From assembly GCF_020144665.1 (NCBI RefSeq), contig NZ_JAAHBQ010000037.1, positions 1 through 59,158 of the forward strand: a stretch of DNA of 59,158 bases, given 5' to 3'. Made by a program: the position numbers and the translations under genes. A model generated the notes under the pieces. It searched no databases. It had not been told where the DNA came from and worked only from the letters and a program-made list of their open reading frames with translations. This DNA is from Oscillatoria salina IIICB1. GTDB lineage: Bacteria > Cyanobacteriota > Cyanobacteriia > Cyanobacteriales > SIO1D9. Of the stretch, positions 18,913 to 29,359 are shown piece after piece; position 1 is the first letter of the stretch; every line of letters starts with the position of its first letter.

Positions 18913-21900
18913 TTACTCATCCATAACTGCATCTCGGTCTAGTAAGAAAAGATTACGCAATCGATCGGTATCTAATTCTGTCAACCATTGTTCCCCTGCA
19001 TCAACAGTTTGTTCGGCAAGTTGTTTTTTAGTTTCAATTGTCTCATTAATTCGCTCTTCTAAAGTACCCGTACAAATAAATTTATGAACTTGTACATTGC
19101 GTTTTTGTCCGATCCGAAAAGCGCGATCGGTTGCTTGATTTTCTACGGCTGGATTCCACCAACGATCGATATGAAAAACATGATTTGCTCTGGTAAGATT
19201 TAAACCAGTTCCACCTGCTTTTAAAGATAAAATGAAAATTGGCGGACCTTGAGGATCGTTTTGGAAACGTTCGACCATTTCTTCTCGTTGTTGGCGACGA
19301 GTTGCACCGTAAAGAAACAAACTTTCTACGCCAAGTTTTGCTTCTAAATAAGGTTTTAGTAGCTTCCCCCATTCAGAAAATTGAGTGAAAATTAAAGCGC
19401 GAGATCCTTCAGAAATAATTTCTTCTAACATCTCTTCTAGACGCAATAATTTACCGGATCTTTCTGCTTTATCGAGTTTTTTCTCTTTCAAATATTGTGC
19501 TGGATGATTACAAACTTGTTTGAGTTTCATAATCAAAGTAAGAATCTTTCCTCGGCGTTGAATACCTTCCGATTCTTCAATTTCTTCCAGAGATTTATCG
19601 ACCAATTCTTGATAGATATCAGCTTGTTCTTTTGCCAGTCCACAAAAGACATTTATTTCCTGTTTTTCAGGCAAATCTTGAATAATATCCTTGTCAGTTT
19701 TTAAACGACGAAGAATAAAAGGCTGCACCAGCGATCGCAACTGGATCAAAGATTCTCGATCGCCATATTTTTCAATCGGAATTGCAAAGCGACGCTTAAA
19801 AAATTGCTGGTTTCCTAAATAACCGGGATTGAGAAAATCGATAATCGACCACAATTCCGACAAGCGATTTTCGACGGGAGTACCTGTTAAAGCAATCCGA
19901 AAACCTGCTTTTAACTTTCGCGCTGCTTGGGATTGTTTCGCTTGCGGATTTTTAATGTTTTGCGCTTCGTCTAAAACAATTCCTTCCCAATCAATTGTAG
20001 ACAAAGTTTTTTCATCTCGAAACACTAAAGGATAACTGGTAAGAACCAAATCTTTATTCTTAACTTGTTTAGCAAAAGTTTTACCTTTATTACGTCCACC
20101 ACCATGATGAATTACTGTCGAAAGAGTAGGAGCAAATTTTTTGACTTCTCGTTCCCAGTTGCCTAATACAGAAGTAGGACAAATTACTAAAGTAGGTTTA
20201 TTTAAGGCTTCTTGTTGTTTTAAATTTAATAAAAAAGCAATTAATTGGGGCGTTTTTCCTAAGCCCATATCATCCGCCAAACAAGCACCTAAACTCCAAC
20301 GTTCGAGGAAAGATAACCAACTAACGCCGCGAATTTGGTAAGGTCGTAATTCACCTTTAAATCCTTGAGGAGTTTCAATTAATTCGACAGCTTTATTCTC
20401 ACCGAGATTAGTAATTAATTCTTGCAAAACCCCACTAGCTTCAAAACCAACAACTGGTAATTTAGCAATAGTTTCTGTCTTACTTTGAGTGAGACGTAAG
20501 GCATCTTCCACCGACAAATTCATCTTTTCGTTGGTAGATGCTAAAATATTTTCTGCCGCTTTCACATCCGCAGGTTGTAAAGCAATCCATTCGCCATCTA
20601 CTTGTACCAGAGGCGATTTTTGCGCTAACATTCGCTCAAATTCTTGTTGGGAAATAGTTTTATCGCCCATTGCTAATTCTAGGCGATATTTGAGCAAACT
20701 TTGCAATCCCAAACGTTCGCCTTTCTTCTGAGCAACTTTTGCATGAATTTTAACACCAAGGCGTTTTTCACTTGTGCCGCGTGCTAAACCTGGAGGTAGA
20801 ATTACTCCCAATCCGTTATCTTCTAATTGCCAAGCTGTAGCGCGGATAAATTGATAAACTTCAATCGGATTTAATTGACAAAATTGCGGTTGTTTTGCTT
20901 GTAAACTAGCTTCGATAGCTGAATACAAACGAGAAGCCAATCCTAACCCTTTGAGTAAAGTTTCTTGCGGTTGTTCGATAGTTCGCTCTTGATAAGTCAA
21001 TTGTTCTACCGGATGCTGCCAAATATAGTTAGCATCAATGATAAATTCTGGGTCGTCAATTGCTTGTAAACCATATTGTAACTTCCAATCCAATTGACCC
21101 CAATTAACTTCGCTTTCAGTAGGTGGAACTAAAGACAGACAAACACGAAATTGATTTTGTTCTACTTCAGTGGAAACAGGGGTAACTAAATAATCTTTAA
21201 CTGGATATGTCCAATTGGCAATTGCTGCTTCCAAGCGTTTGACTGCTGTTGGTTCCGTTTCAAAATTAGCTGATGTTTGCGAAAGTGAATTTAACCATTG
21301 TTCGAGAGTAGAATCGTTTTTTGAGGTGGTATTTGTAGTCAGCCAATTACGCAGTCGTGTATCGAGCGAACTACGCAAAAAGCTGAGGATTAATTGTTTA
21401 GGTTGTGGTAATTCCGGCTGAGAGTTGAGCGAGTCGTTATCTTCGGTTTTAATGGGGCGATAAGCACGACAAGCTCCCGGCATTATTTTAGCAAACTTTT
21501 CCAGACGAGCTTGGTCTACAGAACTATCAAGTAAAGGTTGCCAACAACTGATTTGATTTCCTTGGGAATCTAAATATATTCCGGGCAAAAATTTCGAGCG
21601 AGCAATTAAATCGAGACTCCAACGCTGAATTTGCGACCAAAAACGTAATTCTGCGCCGACATAAGCATCAGTTGCTTTAAAAGAACCGAGAGGTAAGGCT
21701 TGTAAAAAAGAGTAAATTTCTGAACTATTAAAGCAAAATCCTTCAATTTTCCATCTGGTAAAAGTTTCTGTGCCTGCTAACATTGTGCCAGACAAAACTG
21801 GGAGAAGTTCACCTTTTTCGCTCTGGGAAGGAAGGATGGCAATTAAAGCTTGTTTGTTGGTTGCAGAGTTACCAAATTGTGAGAGATTGAGTTTGCGCGA

Positions 21901-22068
21901 GTTCAAAAACTCAGTTAACTCTGCATAACTCATTCCATAAGGATGTGTTGGAGTTCCCACAGTTATAGCGTAATTTTCTACCGAGGCTTTACTACGCCAC
22001 GTCTCCCCCCAAAGAAAGAAATAGCCTTGAGTTCCTTCGTCGATCCAACTACCATGTAATGTTGCCAT
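18913..22068 (-). CDS. SNF2-family ATPase/helicase
   Basis: The 1051-aa protein has an N-terminal half that corresponds to the SNF2-associated region of cyanobacterial and actinobacterial proteins. The C-terminal half (from about 560) is a SWI2/SNF2 motor: LADDMGLGKTPQLIAFLLNL (motif I), VICPTSVLGNWEREVKKFAP (Ia), LDEAQNIKNPQAKQ (II), ALTGTPVENRLSELWSI (III), FILSLKAGGTGLNLTRANHV (V) and DRAFRIGQKRNVQVHKF (VI). It presumably translocates on double-stranded DNA. It heads a run of minus-strand DNA-metabolism genes. The first residues, MATLHGSWIDEG, are typical of the family, supporting this start. Confidence 0.9.
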   Translation of the reverse strand: MATLHGSWIDEGTQGYFFLWGETWRSKASVENYAITVGTPTHPYGMSYAELTEFLNSRKLNLSQFGNSATNKQALIAILPSQSEKGELLPVLSGTMLAGTETFTRWKIEGFCFNSSEIYSFLQALPLGSFKATDAYVGAELRFWSQIQRWSLDLIARSKFLPGIYLDSQGNQISCWQPLLDSSVDQARLEKFAKIMPGACRAYRPIKTEDNDSLNSQPELPQPKQLILSFLRSSLDTRLRNWLTTNTTSKNDSTLEQWLNSLSQTSANFETEPTAVKRLEAAIANWTYPVKDYLVTPVSTEVEQNQFRVCLSLVPPTESEVNWGQLDWKLQYGLQAIDDPEFIIDANYIWQHPVEQLTYQERTIEQPQETLLKGLGLASRLYSAIEASLQAKQPQFCQLNPIEVYQFIRATAWQLEDNGLGVILPPGLARGTSEKRLGVKIHAKVAQKKGERLGLQSLLKYRLELAMGDKTISQQEFERMLAQKSPLVQVDGEWIALQPADVKAAENILASTNEKMNLSVEDALRLTQSKTETIAKLPVVGFEASGVLQELITNLGENKAVELIETPQGFKGELRPYQIRGVSWLSFLERWSLGACLADDMGLGKTPQLIAFLLNLKQQEALNKPTLVICPTSVLGNWEREVKKFAPTLSTVIHHGGGRNKGKTFAKQVKNKDLVLTSYPLVFRDEKTLSTIDWEGIVLDEAQNIKNPQAKQSQAARKLKAGFRIALTGTPVENRLSELWSIIDFLNPGYLGNQQFFKRRFAIPIEKYGDRESLIQLRSLVQPFILRRLKTDKDIIQDLPEKQEINVFCGLAKEQADIYQELVDKSLEEIEESEGIQRRGKILTLIMKLKQVCNHPAQYLKEKKLDKAERSGKLLRLEEMLEEIISEGSRALIFTQFSEWGKLLKPYLEAKLGVESLFLYGATRRQQREEMVERFQNDPQGPPIFILSLKAGGTGLNLTRANHVFHIDRWWNPAVENQATDRAFRIGQKRNVQVHKFICTGTLEERINETIETKKQLAEQTVDAGEQWLTELDTDRLRNLFLLDRDAVMDE

Positions 22069-22074
22069 ATCAGT

Positions 22075-22220
22075 TTATTAGTTAACAGTTATCAGTTATC
22101 AGTTACCAGTTACCATTTACCAGTTACCAGTTTATCCTCCCCCTTGTCTCCCAATCCAAGGGTCCCCAATCCCCTCCTCACCAGTCCCCTCCTCACCAGT
22201 CCCCAATCCCCCAATCCCAG
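22075..22220. repeat. Low-complexity intergenic repeats
   Basis: CAGTTATCAGTTACCAGT units are followed by CCCCTCCTCACCAGT duplicates. The composition matches the other repeat-filled gaps in the window. No gene is present. Confidence 0.7.
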
Positions 22221-22302
22221 TCACTCGCGATCTCAGTTGACAGACATAAATGCTAGGATTGCGACAGAAAAGGAAAAGAGAGAAAAAAAGGAAAAGCACT
22301 GA

Positions 22303-24456
22303 ATGCAAGAGTTTGACAAGTCGATATCCTTTGATGGACGGGATATTAGACTAAAGGTTGGTTTATTCGCACCGCAAGCAGGTGGTGCAGCTTTGATTCA
22401 GTCGGGCGATACAGCCGTTTTGGTGACAGCGACTCGCGCAGAGGGTAGAGAAGGGATAGATTTCTTGCCTTTGTTAGTGGATTACGAAGAAAGACTTTAT
22501 GCAGCAGGTAAGATTCCTGGCGGTTTTTTACGTCGTGAAGGTCGTCCTCCAGAAAAGGTGACGCTCACTTCCCGTTTAATTGACCGTCCTTTGCGTCCTC
22601 TGTTTCCCCAATGGTTGCGGGATGACATACAAATCATAGCAACTACTCTGTCGATGGATGAAGAAGTGCCACCAGATGTTTTGGCGGTGACGGGGGCTTC
22701 GGTTGCGGTTTTGTTGGGAAAAATTCCGTTCCAAGGTCCGATGGCGGCGGTGCGAGTTGGGTTGGTGGGAGATGATTTTATCATTAATCCGACTTATCGG
22801 GAAGTTCGTGAGGGAGACTTGGATTTAGTTGTAGCTGGTTCCCCGGATGGGGTTGTGATGGTCGAAGCTGGAGCAAATCAGCTACCGGAACAAGATATTA
22901 TCGAAGCGATTGATTTTGGTTATGAAGCTGTGCAAGATTTGATTGAAGCACAGCAAGAAATGATGAAGGAACTGAATCTCGATCTGGTGAGTGAGGAACC
23001 GCCAGAGATCGATAATAGTTTAGAGGATTTCGTCAGAGAGCGGGCTACGACTGGGATTAAAAAGATTCTTTCCCAGTATGATTTAGATAAAAACGATCGC
23101 GATGCGGCTTTGGATAAGGTAAGGGAAGAAGAAGTGGAAACGGCGATCGCGGAGTTACCTGATGAAGATCCGCTCAAAGTTGCTGCTACGGAAGATTCCA
23201 AGGCTGTCTCGAAGGTATTCAAAGATATCACTAAGGAGTTGATGCGATCGCAAATTGTTAATGATGGTGTGCGAGTTGATGGGCGCAAACTCGATGAGGT
23301 TCGTCCCATTTCCTGTCGCGTTGGGCTTCTTCCTGCAAGGGTTCATGGTAGTGGTTTGTTTAACCGAGGTTTAACTCAGGTAATGTCTGTGGTTACTTTG
23401 GGTACTCCCGGAGATGCTCAAGAGTTGGCTGACGATCTCCATCCACAAGACGAAAAGCGCTATCTCCATCACTACAATTTCCCGCCTTTTTCCGTGGGGG
23501 AAACGAAGCCTTTACGTTCTCCAGGACGACGGGAAATTGGTCATGGTGCTTTGGCTGAACGCGCGATCTTGCCTGTTTTGCCTCCCCAAGAGGATTTTCC
23601 TTATGTGATTCGGGTAGTCTCGGAGGTGCTTTCTTCTAATGGTTCGACTTCGATGGGTTCGGTTTGTGGCTCAACTCTGGCTTTAATGGATGCTGGGGTG
23701 ACAATCTTGAAGCCTGTTAGCGGTGCAGCGATGGGTTTAATTAAGGAAAAGGATGAAGTTCGCATTCTTACAGATATTCAAGGAATTGAAGATTTTCTGG
23801 GGGATATGGACTTTAAGGTAGCTGGAACCGATAGCGGAATCACTGCTTTGCAGATGGATATGAAAATTACTGGTTTGTCTGTGAAAGTTATTGCTGATGC
23901 GATTAAGCAAGCGAAACCAGCGCGGTTGCATATCCTGGAAAAAATGCTGGAGGCGATCGCTGAACCTCGTCCGCAACTCTCTCCTTATGCTCCTCGTTTG
24001 CTTACCTTCAAGATCGATCCGGAATTAATCGGTTTGGTCATTGGTCCGGGAGGTAAAACGATCAAAGGTATTACCGAACAAACTGGGGCTAAAGTCGATA
24101 TTCAAGATGACGGTACGATCACTGTTTCGGCTGTGGAAGCGGAGAAAGCTGAAAAAGCTCAGAAAATTATCGAAGGCATGACCCGTAAACTTGATGAAGG
24201 AGATGTTTATGTCGGTCGTGTTGTCCGGATTATCCCCATTGGTGCTTTTGTCGAAGTGCTACCAGGAAAAGAAGGAATGATTCATATCTCTCAACTCGCC
24301 GATCGCCGAGTTGGTAAAGTTGAAGATGAGGTAGCTGTCGGCGATGAAGTTGTGGTTAAGGTGCGCGAAATTGACAGCAAAGGTCGCATTAATCTCACTC
24401 GCTTGGGTATTCACCCTGATGAAGCAGCAAAAGCCCGTGAAGCGGCGATTAAATAG
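22303..24456 (+). CDS. pnp: Polyribonucleotide nucleotidyltransferase (PNPase)
   Basis: The 717-aa protein is a full-length PNPase. It has two RNase PH cores ([20 protein letters not shown] in the first, [13 protein letters not shown] in the second), an intervening helical domain, a KH domain ([20 protein letters not shown], about 575-635) and a C-terminal S1 domain ([20 protein letters not shown]). It degrades RNA phosphorolytically from the 3' end and can also polymerise NDPs. In cyanobacteria, which lack poly(A) polymerase, it is thought to synthesise heteropolymeric tails. AAAAAGGAAAAG precedes the ATG. It appears monocistronic. Confidence 0.97.
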   Translation: MQEFDKSISFDGRDIRLKVGLFAPQAGGAALIQSGDTAVLVTATRAEGREGIDFLPLLVDYEERLYAAGKIPGGFLRREGRPPEKVTLTSRLIDRPLRPLFPQWLRDDIQIIATTLSMDEEVPPDVLAVTGASVAVLLGKIPFQGPMAAVRVGLVGDDFIINPTYREVREGDLDLVVAGSPDGVVMVEAGANQLPEQDIIEAIDFGYEAVQDLIEAQQEMMKELNLDLVSEEPPEIDNSLEDFVRERATTGIKKILSQYDLDKNDRDAALDKVREEEVETAIAELPDEDPLKVAATEDSKAVSKVFKDITKELMRSQIVNDGVRVDGRKLDEVRPISCRVGLLPARVHGSGLFNRGLTQVMSVVTLGTPGDAQELADDLHPQDEKRYLHHYNFPPFSVGETKPLRSPGRREIGHGALAERAILPVLPPQEDFPYVIRVVSEVLSSNGSTSMGSVCGSTLALMDAGVTILKPVSGAAMGLIKEKDEVRILTDIQGIEDFLGDMDFKVAGTDSGITALQMDMKITGLSVKVIADAIKQAKPARLHILEKMLEAIAEPRPQLSPYAPRLLTFKIDPELIGLVIGPGGKTIKGITEQTGAKVDIQDDGTITVSAVEAEKAEKAQKIIEGMTRKLDEGDVYVGRVVRIIPIGAFVEVLPGKEGMIHISQLADRRVGKVEDEVAVGDEVVVKVREIDSKGRINLTRLGIHPDEAAKAREAAIK

Positions 24457-24688
24457 TCGTCAGTAGTCGTTTTTCTGTTCATTGTTCATTGTTCGTGGCT
24501 CATCTTTGGGCTTACTACGAACTCTGAACTATGAACCACTGACCTAGTATTAATTATTTCTACAAAACCTTGACATAAAAACCAAAAAGTGTATCAATAG
24601 CTAATTAATTGATAACCTCGCCTTAACCCTAGCCAGTGGCGTAAACTAAATTTTGCAAGATACATTGAAATCGAAATAGGGTTAAGCT

Positions 24689-25414
24689 GTGCGAAAAATT
24701 ATTATTGCTGGTAACTGGAAAATGCACAAAACTCAAGCAGAATCCAAAGAGTTTCTCCAAGGATTCCTACCTGAGTTGGAAAATACTCCCGACGAGCGAG
24801 AAGTTGTTTTGTGCGTTCCCTTTACAGATTTAGCTGTTGTCTCCCAAAATTTGCATGGTAGTCGAGTGCGTTTGGGCGCTCAAAATGTTCACTGGGAAGA
24901 TTCTGGAGCCTATACAGGCGAAATTTCTGGCTCGATGCTCAAAGAAATTGGCACGAGTTACGTTATCGTTGGACACAGCGAACGTCGTCAATATTTCTGT
25001 GAAACTGATGAAACGGTTAATTTGCGTCTTAAGGCTGCTCAAAATCACAATTTAATTCCTATTCTCTGTGTCGGAGAAACGAAAGCCCAAAGAGATGCAA
25101 AGAAAACGGAAAATGTCATTATCAATCAATTGAAACAAGATTTAGTTGATATTGATTTGACTAAGTTAGTTGTTGCTTACGAACCAATTTGGGCGATTGG
25201 TACTGGCGATACTTGTGAAGCAAAGGAAGCAAATCGCGTTATTGGTTTAATTCGCGCTCAGTTAGACCATCCTGATGTTTCTATTCAGTATGGTGGTTCT
25301 GTCAAACCTGGTAATGTTGATGAAATTATGGCTCAACCAGAAATTGATGGGGCTTTGGTAGGAGGAGCTAGTTTGGAGCCAGCTAGTTTTGCCCGAATTG
25401 TTAATTATCAATAG
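24689..25414 (+). CDS. tpiA: Triosephosphate isomerase
   Basis: The 241-aa enzyme interconverts glyceraldehyde 3-phosphate and dihydroxyacetone phosphate in glycolysis and the Calvin cycle. The Asn-Lys of [11 protein letters not shown], the catalytic His of [12 protein letters not shown], the catalytic Glu of [15 protein letters not shown] (followed by loop 6) and the phosphate-binding [10 protein letters not shown] are all present. Translation starts at GTG 24689; no ATG gives a better N-terminus, because the first strand (KIIIAGNWK) begins directly after it. A 44-bp repeat array separates it from folP. Confidence 0.97.
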   Translation: MRKIIIAGNWKMHKTQAESKEFLQGFLPELENTPDEREVVLCVPFTDLAVVSQNLHGSRVRLGAQNVHWEDSGAYTGEISGSMLKEIGTSYVIVGHSERRQYFCETDETVNLRLKAAQNHNLIPILCVGETKAQRDAKKTENVIINQLKQDLVDIDLTKLVVAYEPIWAIGTGDTCEAKEANRVIGLIRAQLDHPDVSIQYGGSVKPGNVDEIMAQPEIDGALVGGASLEPASFARIVNYQ

Positions 25415-25529
25415 TTGGTTTTTAGTCAGTGCTTGAGCGCTTTTTAATGAGGATTAAATACCTCGCTACAGTTTGTAGTTAGCGCTTTAGCGCTGAATAA
25501 AAAAGACTAAATTACTTGGGATCTTAAAG

Positions 25530-25822
25530 TTTTCTCGGAAGCAGGACTAAAGTCCTCACTACTAACTTTTAAGTTTTCTCGGAAGCAGGACTAAAGTCTT
25601 CGCTACTAACTTTTAAGTTTTCTCGGAAGCAGGACTAAAGTCCTCACTACTAACTTTTAAGTTTTCTCGGAAGCAGGACTAAAGTCCTCGCTACTAACTT
25701 TTAAGTTTTCTCGGAAGCAGGACTAAAGTCCTCGCTACTAACTTTTAAGTTTTCTCGGAAGCAGGACTAAAGTCCTCGCTACTAACTTTTAAGTTTTCTC
25801 GGAAATAGAACTAAATTTCTGA
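25530..25822. repeat. 44-bp tandem repeat array between tpiA and folP
   Basis: Six near-identical copies and one decayed copy start (at GGAAGCAGGA) at 25537, 25581, 25625, 25669, 25713, 25757 and 25801, exactly 44 bp apart. Each contains AGGACTAAAGTCCT, an almost perfect dyad, and a linker TAACTTTTAAGTTTTCTCGG. Copies differ only at one or two bases (CCTCACT, CTTCGCT, CCTCGCT). The unit has no unique spacers. The same dyad occurs singly around the PARP gene at about 31366, 31812 and 32258. Confidence 0.95.
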
Positions 25823-25831
25823 CTTTAAATT

Positions 25832-26671
25832 ATGGACGAATTAATAATTCGTGGACAAAGTTTTCCCTGGGGAGTTCGCTCTTATTTAATGGGTATTCTT
25901 AATGTTACTCCTGATAGTTTTAGCGATGGGGGTGAGTTTGATAGTCTGGATTCTGCAATAGCACAAGGAGCTAAAATTGTCAAGAGAGGCGGCGATATTA
26001 TTGATGTGGGTGGGCAATCAACTCGACCAGGTGCAGCACAAATCTCCTTGGAAGAAGAACTCAATCGCGTGTTACCAATTATACAAGCTTTGCGAAAACA
26101 GTTAGATACGCCGATTTCCATCGATACGACTAGAGCAGAAGTAGCCAAAGCCGCAGTTAAAGCGGGTGCAGATATTGTGAATGATATTTCGGGGGCGACG
26201 TTTGACGAGGCAATGTTATCAGTAGTTGCTGAGTTGGGCGTGCCAATTATTTTGATGCACATCCGAGGAAACCCGGAGACGATGCAAAAATTAACTGATT
26301 ATCAAGATTTGGTAGGAGAGATTTATCAGTTTTTTGAGCGTCGAATTGCGGCTGCGGTGGAAGCGGGAATTGCGCGATCGCAAATCATCATCGATCCCGG
26401 TATTGGCTTTGCGAAGAATTACGAGCAAAATTTAGAATTATTACGCAGATTGGGTGAATTTCGCTCATTAAATGCGCCAATCTTAATCGGAGTGTCGCGC
26501 AAAAGTTTTCTCGGACATATTCTGAATAAAGCTAATCCCAAAGAGCGAATTTGGGGAACTGCGGCTGCTTGTAGTGCGGCGATCGCGGCGGGTGCAGATA
26601 TCATCAGAGTACACGATCTTTCGGAAATGTACGACGTTTGTCGCGTTGCCGATGCAATTTGGCGAAACTGA
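25832..26671 (+). CDS. folP: Dihydropteroate synthase
   Basis: The 279-aa enzyme condenses p-aminobenzoate with dihydropterin pyrophosphate in folate synthesis. Both family signatures are present: MGILNVTPDSFSDGGEF near the N-terminus and DVGGQSTRPGA slightly later. ISIDTTRAEVAKAAVKAGAD, VNDISGATFD, IIDPGIGFAKNYEQNLELL and the phosphate-binding GVSRKSFLGH follow. The start at ATG 25832 lies directly after the 44-bp repeat array, so its promoter must lie within or before the repeats. Confidence 0.97.
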   Translation: MDELIIRGQSFPWGVRSYLMGILNVTPDSFSDGGEFDSLDSAIAQGAKIVKRGGDIIDVGGQSTRPGAAQISLEEELNRVLPIIQALRKQLDTPISIDTTRAEVAKAAVKAGADIVNDISGATFDEAMLSVVAELGVPIILMHIRGNPETMQKLTDYQDLVGEIYQFFERRIAAAVEAGIARSQIIIDPGIGFAKNYEQNLELLRRLGEFRSLNAPILIGVSRKSFLGHILNKANPKERIWGTAAACSAAIAAGADIIRVHDLSEMYDVCRVADAIWRN

Positions 26672-26681
26672 AAAGCAAAAA

Positions 26682-26704
26682 AACACCCCCGAATCGAGGG
26701 TGTT
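26682..26704 (-). terminator. Terminator of the DUF4278 gene (possibly bidirectional)
   Basis: AACACCC at 26682-26688 pairs with GGGTGTT at 26698-26704. On the minus strand the stem is followed by seven T residues, the usual form of a Rho-independent terminator. The folP stop lies about 10 bp to the left, so the hairpin may serve both convergent genes. Confidence 0.7.
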
Positions 26705-26748
26705 AGTATGAGCTATTCAGGTACGAACGCTCGAAAATAAGTTAAAAC

Positions 26749-27096
26749 TTAGGCAAAATCATGGTTTAAACCGATTTCTGCGGCGGAACGGCTCAACATT
26801 GCTTCTTGGCGGTTCCGATTGATGCGGGTGCGATCCATCATTAAAACACGAGCTTTATCTTGAGTAGACAAAGCAGGGATTTTGCCAACTTTGACGCTCT
26901 TGTCGCTACTGGTTTGTCCTACTTGATAGCTAACGCCGCGATATGTCAAATTCTTTGTCGGTTGAATTACCGGGGGCTTCTTGAGATTGCGAAAACGCCA
27001 ATCCATTCCCCGATATTTACCGCCAACTTTGCCTTCGCTTGTTTCAACAAAAGTTGGATTGTAGTCGTAGTTTACTCCGCGATATGTGAGTTTCAT
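26749..27096 (-). CDS. DUF4278 domain protein
   Basis: The start at 27096 (MKLTYRGVNYDYNPTFVETS) follows GGAGGCGAAAAGC, an excellent ribosome-binding site; an ATG 15 bases upstream overlaps that site. The protein of 115 residues has two copies of the short motif LTYRGV.Y (residues 3-10 and about 52-59), typical of DUF4278 proteins, which are nearly confined to cyanobacteria and have no known function. The C-terminus is basic and Arg-rich (RVLMMDRTRINRNRQEAMLS). Confidence 0.8.
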   Translation of the reverse strand: MKLTYRGVNYDYNPTFVETSEGKVGGKYRGMDWRFRNLKKPPVIQPTKNLTYRGVSYQVGQTSSDKSVKVGKIPALSTQDKARVLMMDRTRINRNRQEAMLSRSAAEIGLNHDFA

Positions 27097-27317
27097 GCTT
27101 TTCGCCTCCAATTCTTAGCTGTAGAGATTTGGGGCGCGTTCCTTCGGGTTTTCCCTACTTCCGTCTCTCTGAGAACTCATCTAGAGAGATGAACGTTTTT
27201 TCTTTCTGTATTCAATGTAACAACTTTCTGGGTAAATGTCAAATATTTACAAAAATTTACAAAAAGTTGCTTGAAGTCTAACTCTCAGATCGTTCCAGAT
27301 TGAGTCGAGCGTAAATC

Positions 27318-28427
27318 CTAAGCTAAGGGTAGATAAAAACGGAAAATGCTCCCCACCCCAACTTCACTTTCGACTTCAATTTTCCCACCTTGCAGTTCCA
27401 CTAAACGTTTAGAAATAGCTAAACCAATACCTGTTCCTCTCGTGTTACGTGCTTGTGCTTTTCCCGATCGCCAAAAACGCTCGAATACGTGAGGTAAATC
27501 TGCGGCGGTAATTCCCGCTCCTGTATCTTTGACTGCAATCCAAAGTCGTTTATCTTCTAACCATACTTGCACAGTAATCGCCCCAATTTCTGTATAAGAA
27601 ATAGCATTTCCGATTAAATTTACTAAAATTTGTTCTGTGCGATCGATATCGGCTAAAACTGGCGGTATTTGTGAGGGACATTCTAAACGCAATTCTGGAC
27701 CTTCATCTAATAACTGATCGCTAAATCTTTCTACTAGCGTAACTAACAACGGACGTAAGTTCGCTGCTTGCAAATTAATCGGTAAATAACCAGCCTCGGC
27801 TTTAGATAATTCTTGCAAGTCATTGACAAGTCTTTGTAATCGTTTTGTTTCTCGCAGCAAACGCTGATAAACTTCGCTGTCTGGTTCAATTTTACGATCG
27901 GCAAGTTCCTCAAGATAACCGTGAATAACTGTTAGGGGGGTTCGTAATTCATGCGTCAAGTCGCCAATTAATTCACGACGGCGTTTTTCCACTCCTTCTA
28001 AACTAACAGCCATGCGATTGAAGCTACTACTAAGTTGATTTAACTCGGTAATTGATGAAGGTGGAAGACGCGCTGACAACTCTCCTTCGGCGAATTTTTT
28101 GGTTACTTGTTCTATTTTTTGTAAAGGTTGAGTAATGCGTTGAGATACCCAGTAACTCAAGCCTCCAGCAACTGTCGTACCAACGATTACAGCCCAAAAT
28201 GTACTTCGATTCCAAGCAGTTTGAAAACCTTCGACAATGTAAGTACGAGCATAGCGCAAACTCAGTCCTTGCCCCTCAATTCTTTGTAGTTGGAGGACAA
28301 AAAAACGAGGTGAAGAAAGTTTGGCGATCGCCACTAAACTTCCCACAGCTACAATCATAACTAATAAGTGAGAAAAAAACAAGCGCGACGCCAAAGGTAA
28401 AGAATTCTTTTTCTTGATCCGAACCAT
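27318..28427 (-). CDS. Two-component sensor histidine kinase
   Basis: The 369-aa protein has two membrane helices (about 13-35 and 76-98) around a very short periplasmic segment, then a HAMP domain (WVSQRITQPLQKIEQVTKKF). The phospho-accepting His lies in LIGDLTHELRTPLTVIHGYL, and the ATPase domain has N (LVNLIGNAISYTE), G1 (VKDTGAGI) and G2 (GTGIGLAISKRLVE) boxes. It starts 8 bp after the response regulator gene, so the pair is an operon with the regulator first. The small sensor loop hints that it detects a membrane signal or works with a partner. Confidence 0.9.
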   Translation of the reverse strand: MVRIKKKNSLPLASRLFFSHLLVMIVAVGSLVAIAKLSSPRFFVLQLQRIEGQGLSLRYARTYIVEGFQTAWNRSTFWAVIVGTTVAGGLSYWVSQRITQPLQKIEQVTKKFAEGELSARLPPSSITELNQLSSSFNRMAVSLEGVEKRRRELIGDLTHELRTPLTVIHGYLEELADRKIEPDSEVYQRLLRETKRLQRLVNDLQELSKAEAGYLPINLQAANLRPLLVTLVERFSDQLLDEGPELRLECPSQIPPVLADIDRTEQILVNLIGNAISYTEIGAITVQVWLEDKRLWIAVKDTGAGITAADLPHVFERFWRSGKAQARNTRGTGIGLAISKRLVELQGGKIEVESEVGVGSIFRFYLPLA

Positions 28428-28435
28428 AGTAAAAA

Positions 28436-29170
28436 TTAATCTTCAAATTTATAACCGACACCAATTACTGTCTTAATGAAAGTGGGATTAGCTGGGTCTG
28501 GTTCAACCTTTTTCCGCAAGCGTCCGATATGTGTATCGACAACTCTTTCATCCCCAAAAAAATCATCTCCCCACAATTGCTCGATTAGTTGGCTGCGGTT
28601 CCAAACTCGACCGGGTTGTTTGACAAAGGTACTAAATAAATTAAACTCTAAATTACTTAAATTCAGCGTCTCCTCTTCTCCAGAAGGCATTTTTTTTGTT
28701 GCCGTGCGTTGGTCGATATTTACCTCAAAATGTTCGGTAGTATAAATCAATTCTTGCGGTTGAATTTGACGTAAACTGCGCCGCAATAACGCTCGAACTC
28801 TAGCGACTAATTCTTTCGGACTAAAAGGTTTCACCAGATAGTCATCTGCACCAGTAGATAAACCAATTACTCGGTCAATTTCTTCGCCTTTAGCTGTTAA
28901 CATCAAAATAAAAGGGTCTTTCTTTCCTGGTTGTTGACGAATGCGGGCGCAAACTTCTAAACCATCTAAACCTGGTAACATTAAATCAAGGATAATAACA
29001 TCAGGTTCTTGTTCTTTAAATGCTTGTAAAGCTGTTAGTCCATTATGACATTGAAAACAAGTAAAACCTTCTCTTTCTAAAGTTTGTTGAATTAGTTTAG
29101 CAATTTCTGGTTCGTCCTCAACAATTAAAATTTTCACTTCGCTAACCTCAGCCCCACTTTCAGATAACAA
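28436..29170 (-). CDS. OmpR/PhoB-type response regulator
   Basis: The 244-aa protein contains a receiver domain (VKILIVEDEPEIAKLIQQTL; phospho-Asp in DVIILDLMLPGLDG; Lys in YLVKPFSPKE). This is followed by an OmpR-type winged-helix DNA-binding domain (NLSNLEFNLFSTFVKQPGRV, VDTHIGRLRKKVEPDP, TVIGVGYKFED). It is co-transcribed with the downstream histidine kinase and is presumably phosphorylated by it. Targets cannot be deduced. A GTG ten residues inside is an alternative start. Confidence 0.9.
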   Translation of the reverse strand: MLSESGAEVSEVKILIVEDEPEIAKLIQQTLEREGFTCFQCHNGLTALQAFKEQEPDVIILDLMLPGLDGLEVCARIRQQPGKKDPFILMLTAKGEEIDRVIGLSTGADDYLVKPFSPKELVARVRALLRRSLRQIQPQELIYTTEHFEVNIDQRTATKKMPSGEEETLNLSNLEFNLFSTFVKQPGRVWNRSQLIEQLWGDDFFGDERVVDTHIGRLRKKVEPDPANPTFIKTVIGVGYKFED

Positions 29171-29359
29171 TTATAGAAAAATTATCTCAATCTTGTCTGA
29201 ATCATAAGATTGATTTTGTATTTCCCTTAAGGTTTTTATGCAAGGAAATTATTGTGAATATGTGTATATTTCGAGGTTGCTACTTTAGTTGATCGTTAAG
29301 GTTAAATTGAGGGATAAATAAATTTTAAATAGGAATTCTTCCTTGTCTCCCTTGTCTCC

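Noticed and set aside
25530-25822. CRISPR-like regular array
   Set aside because: The 44-bp units follow one another without unique spacers, and no cas genes are present.
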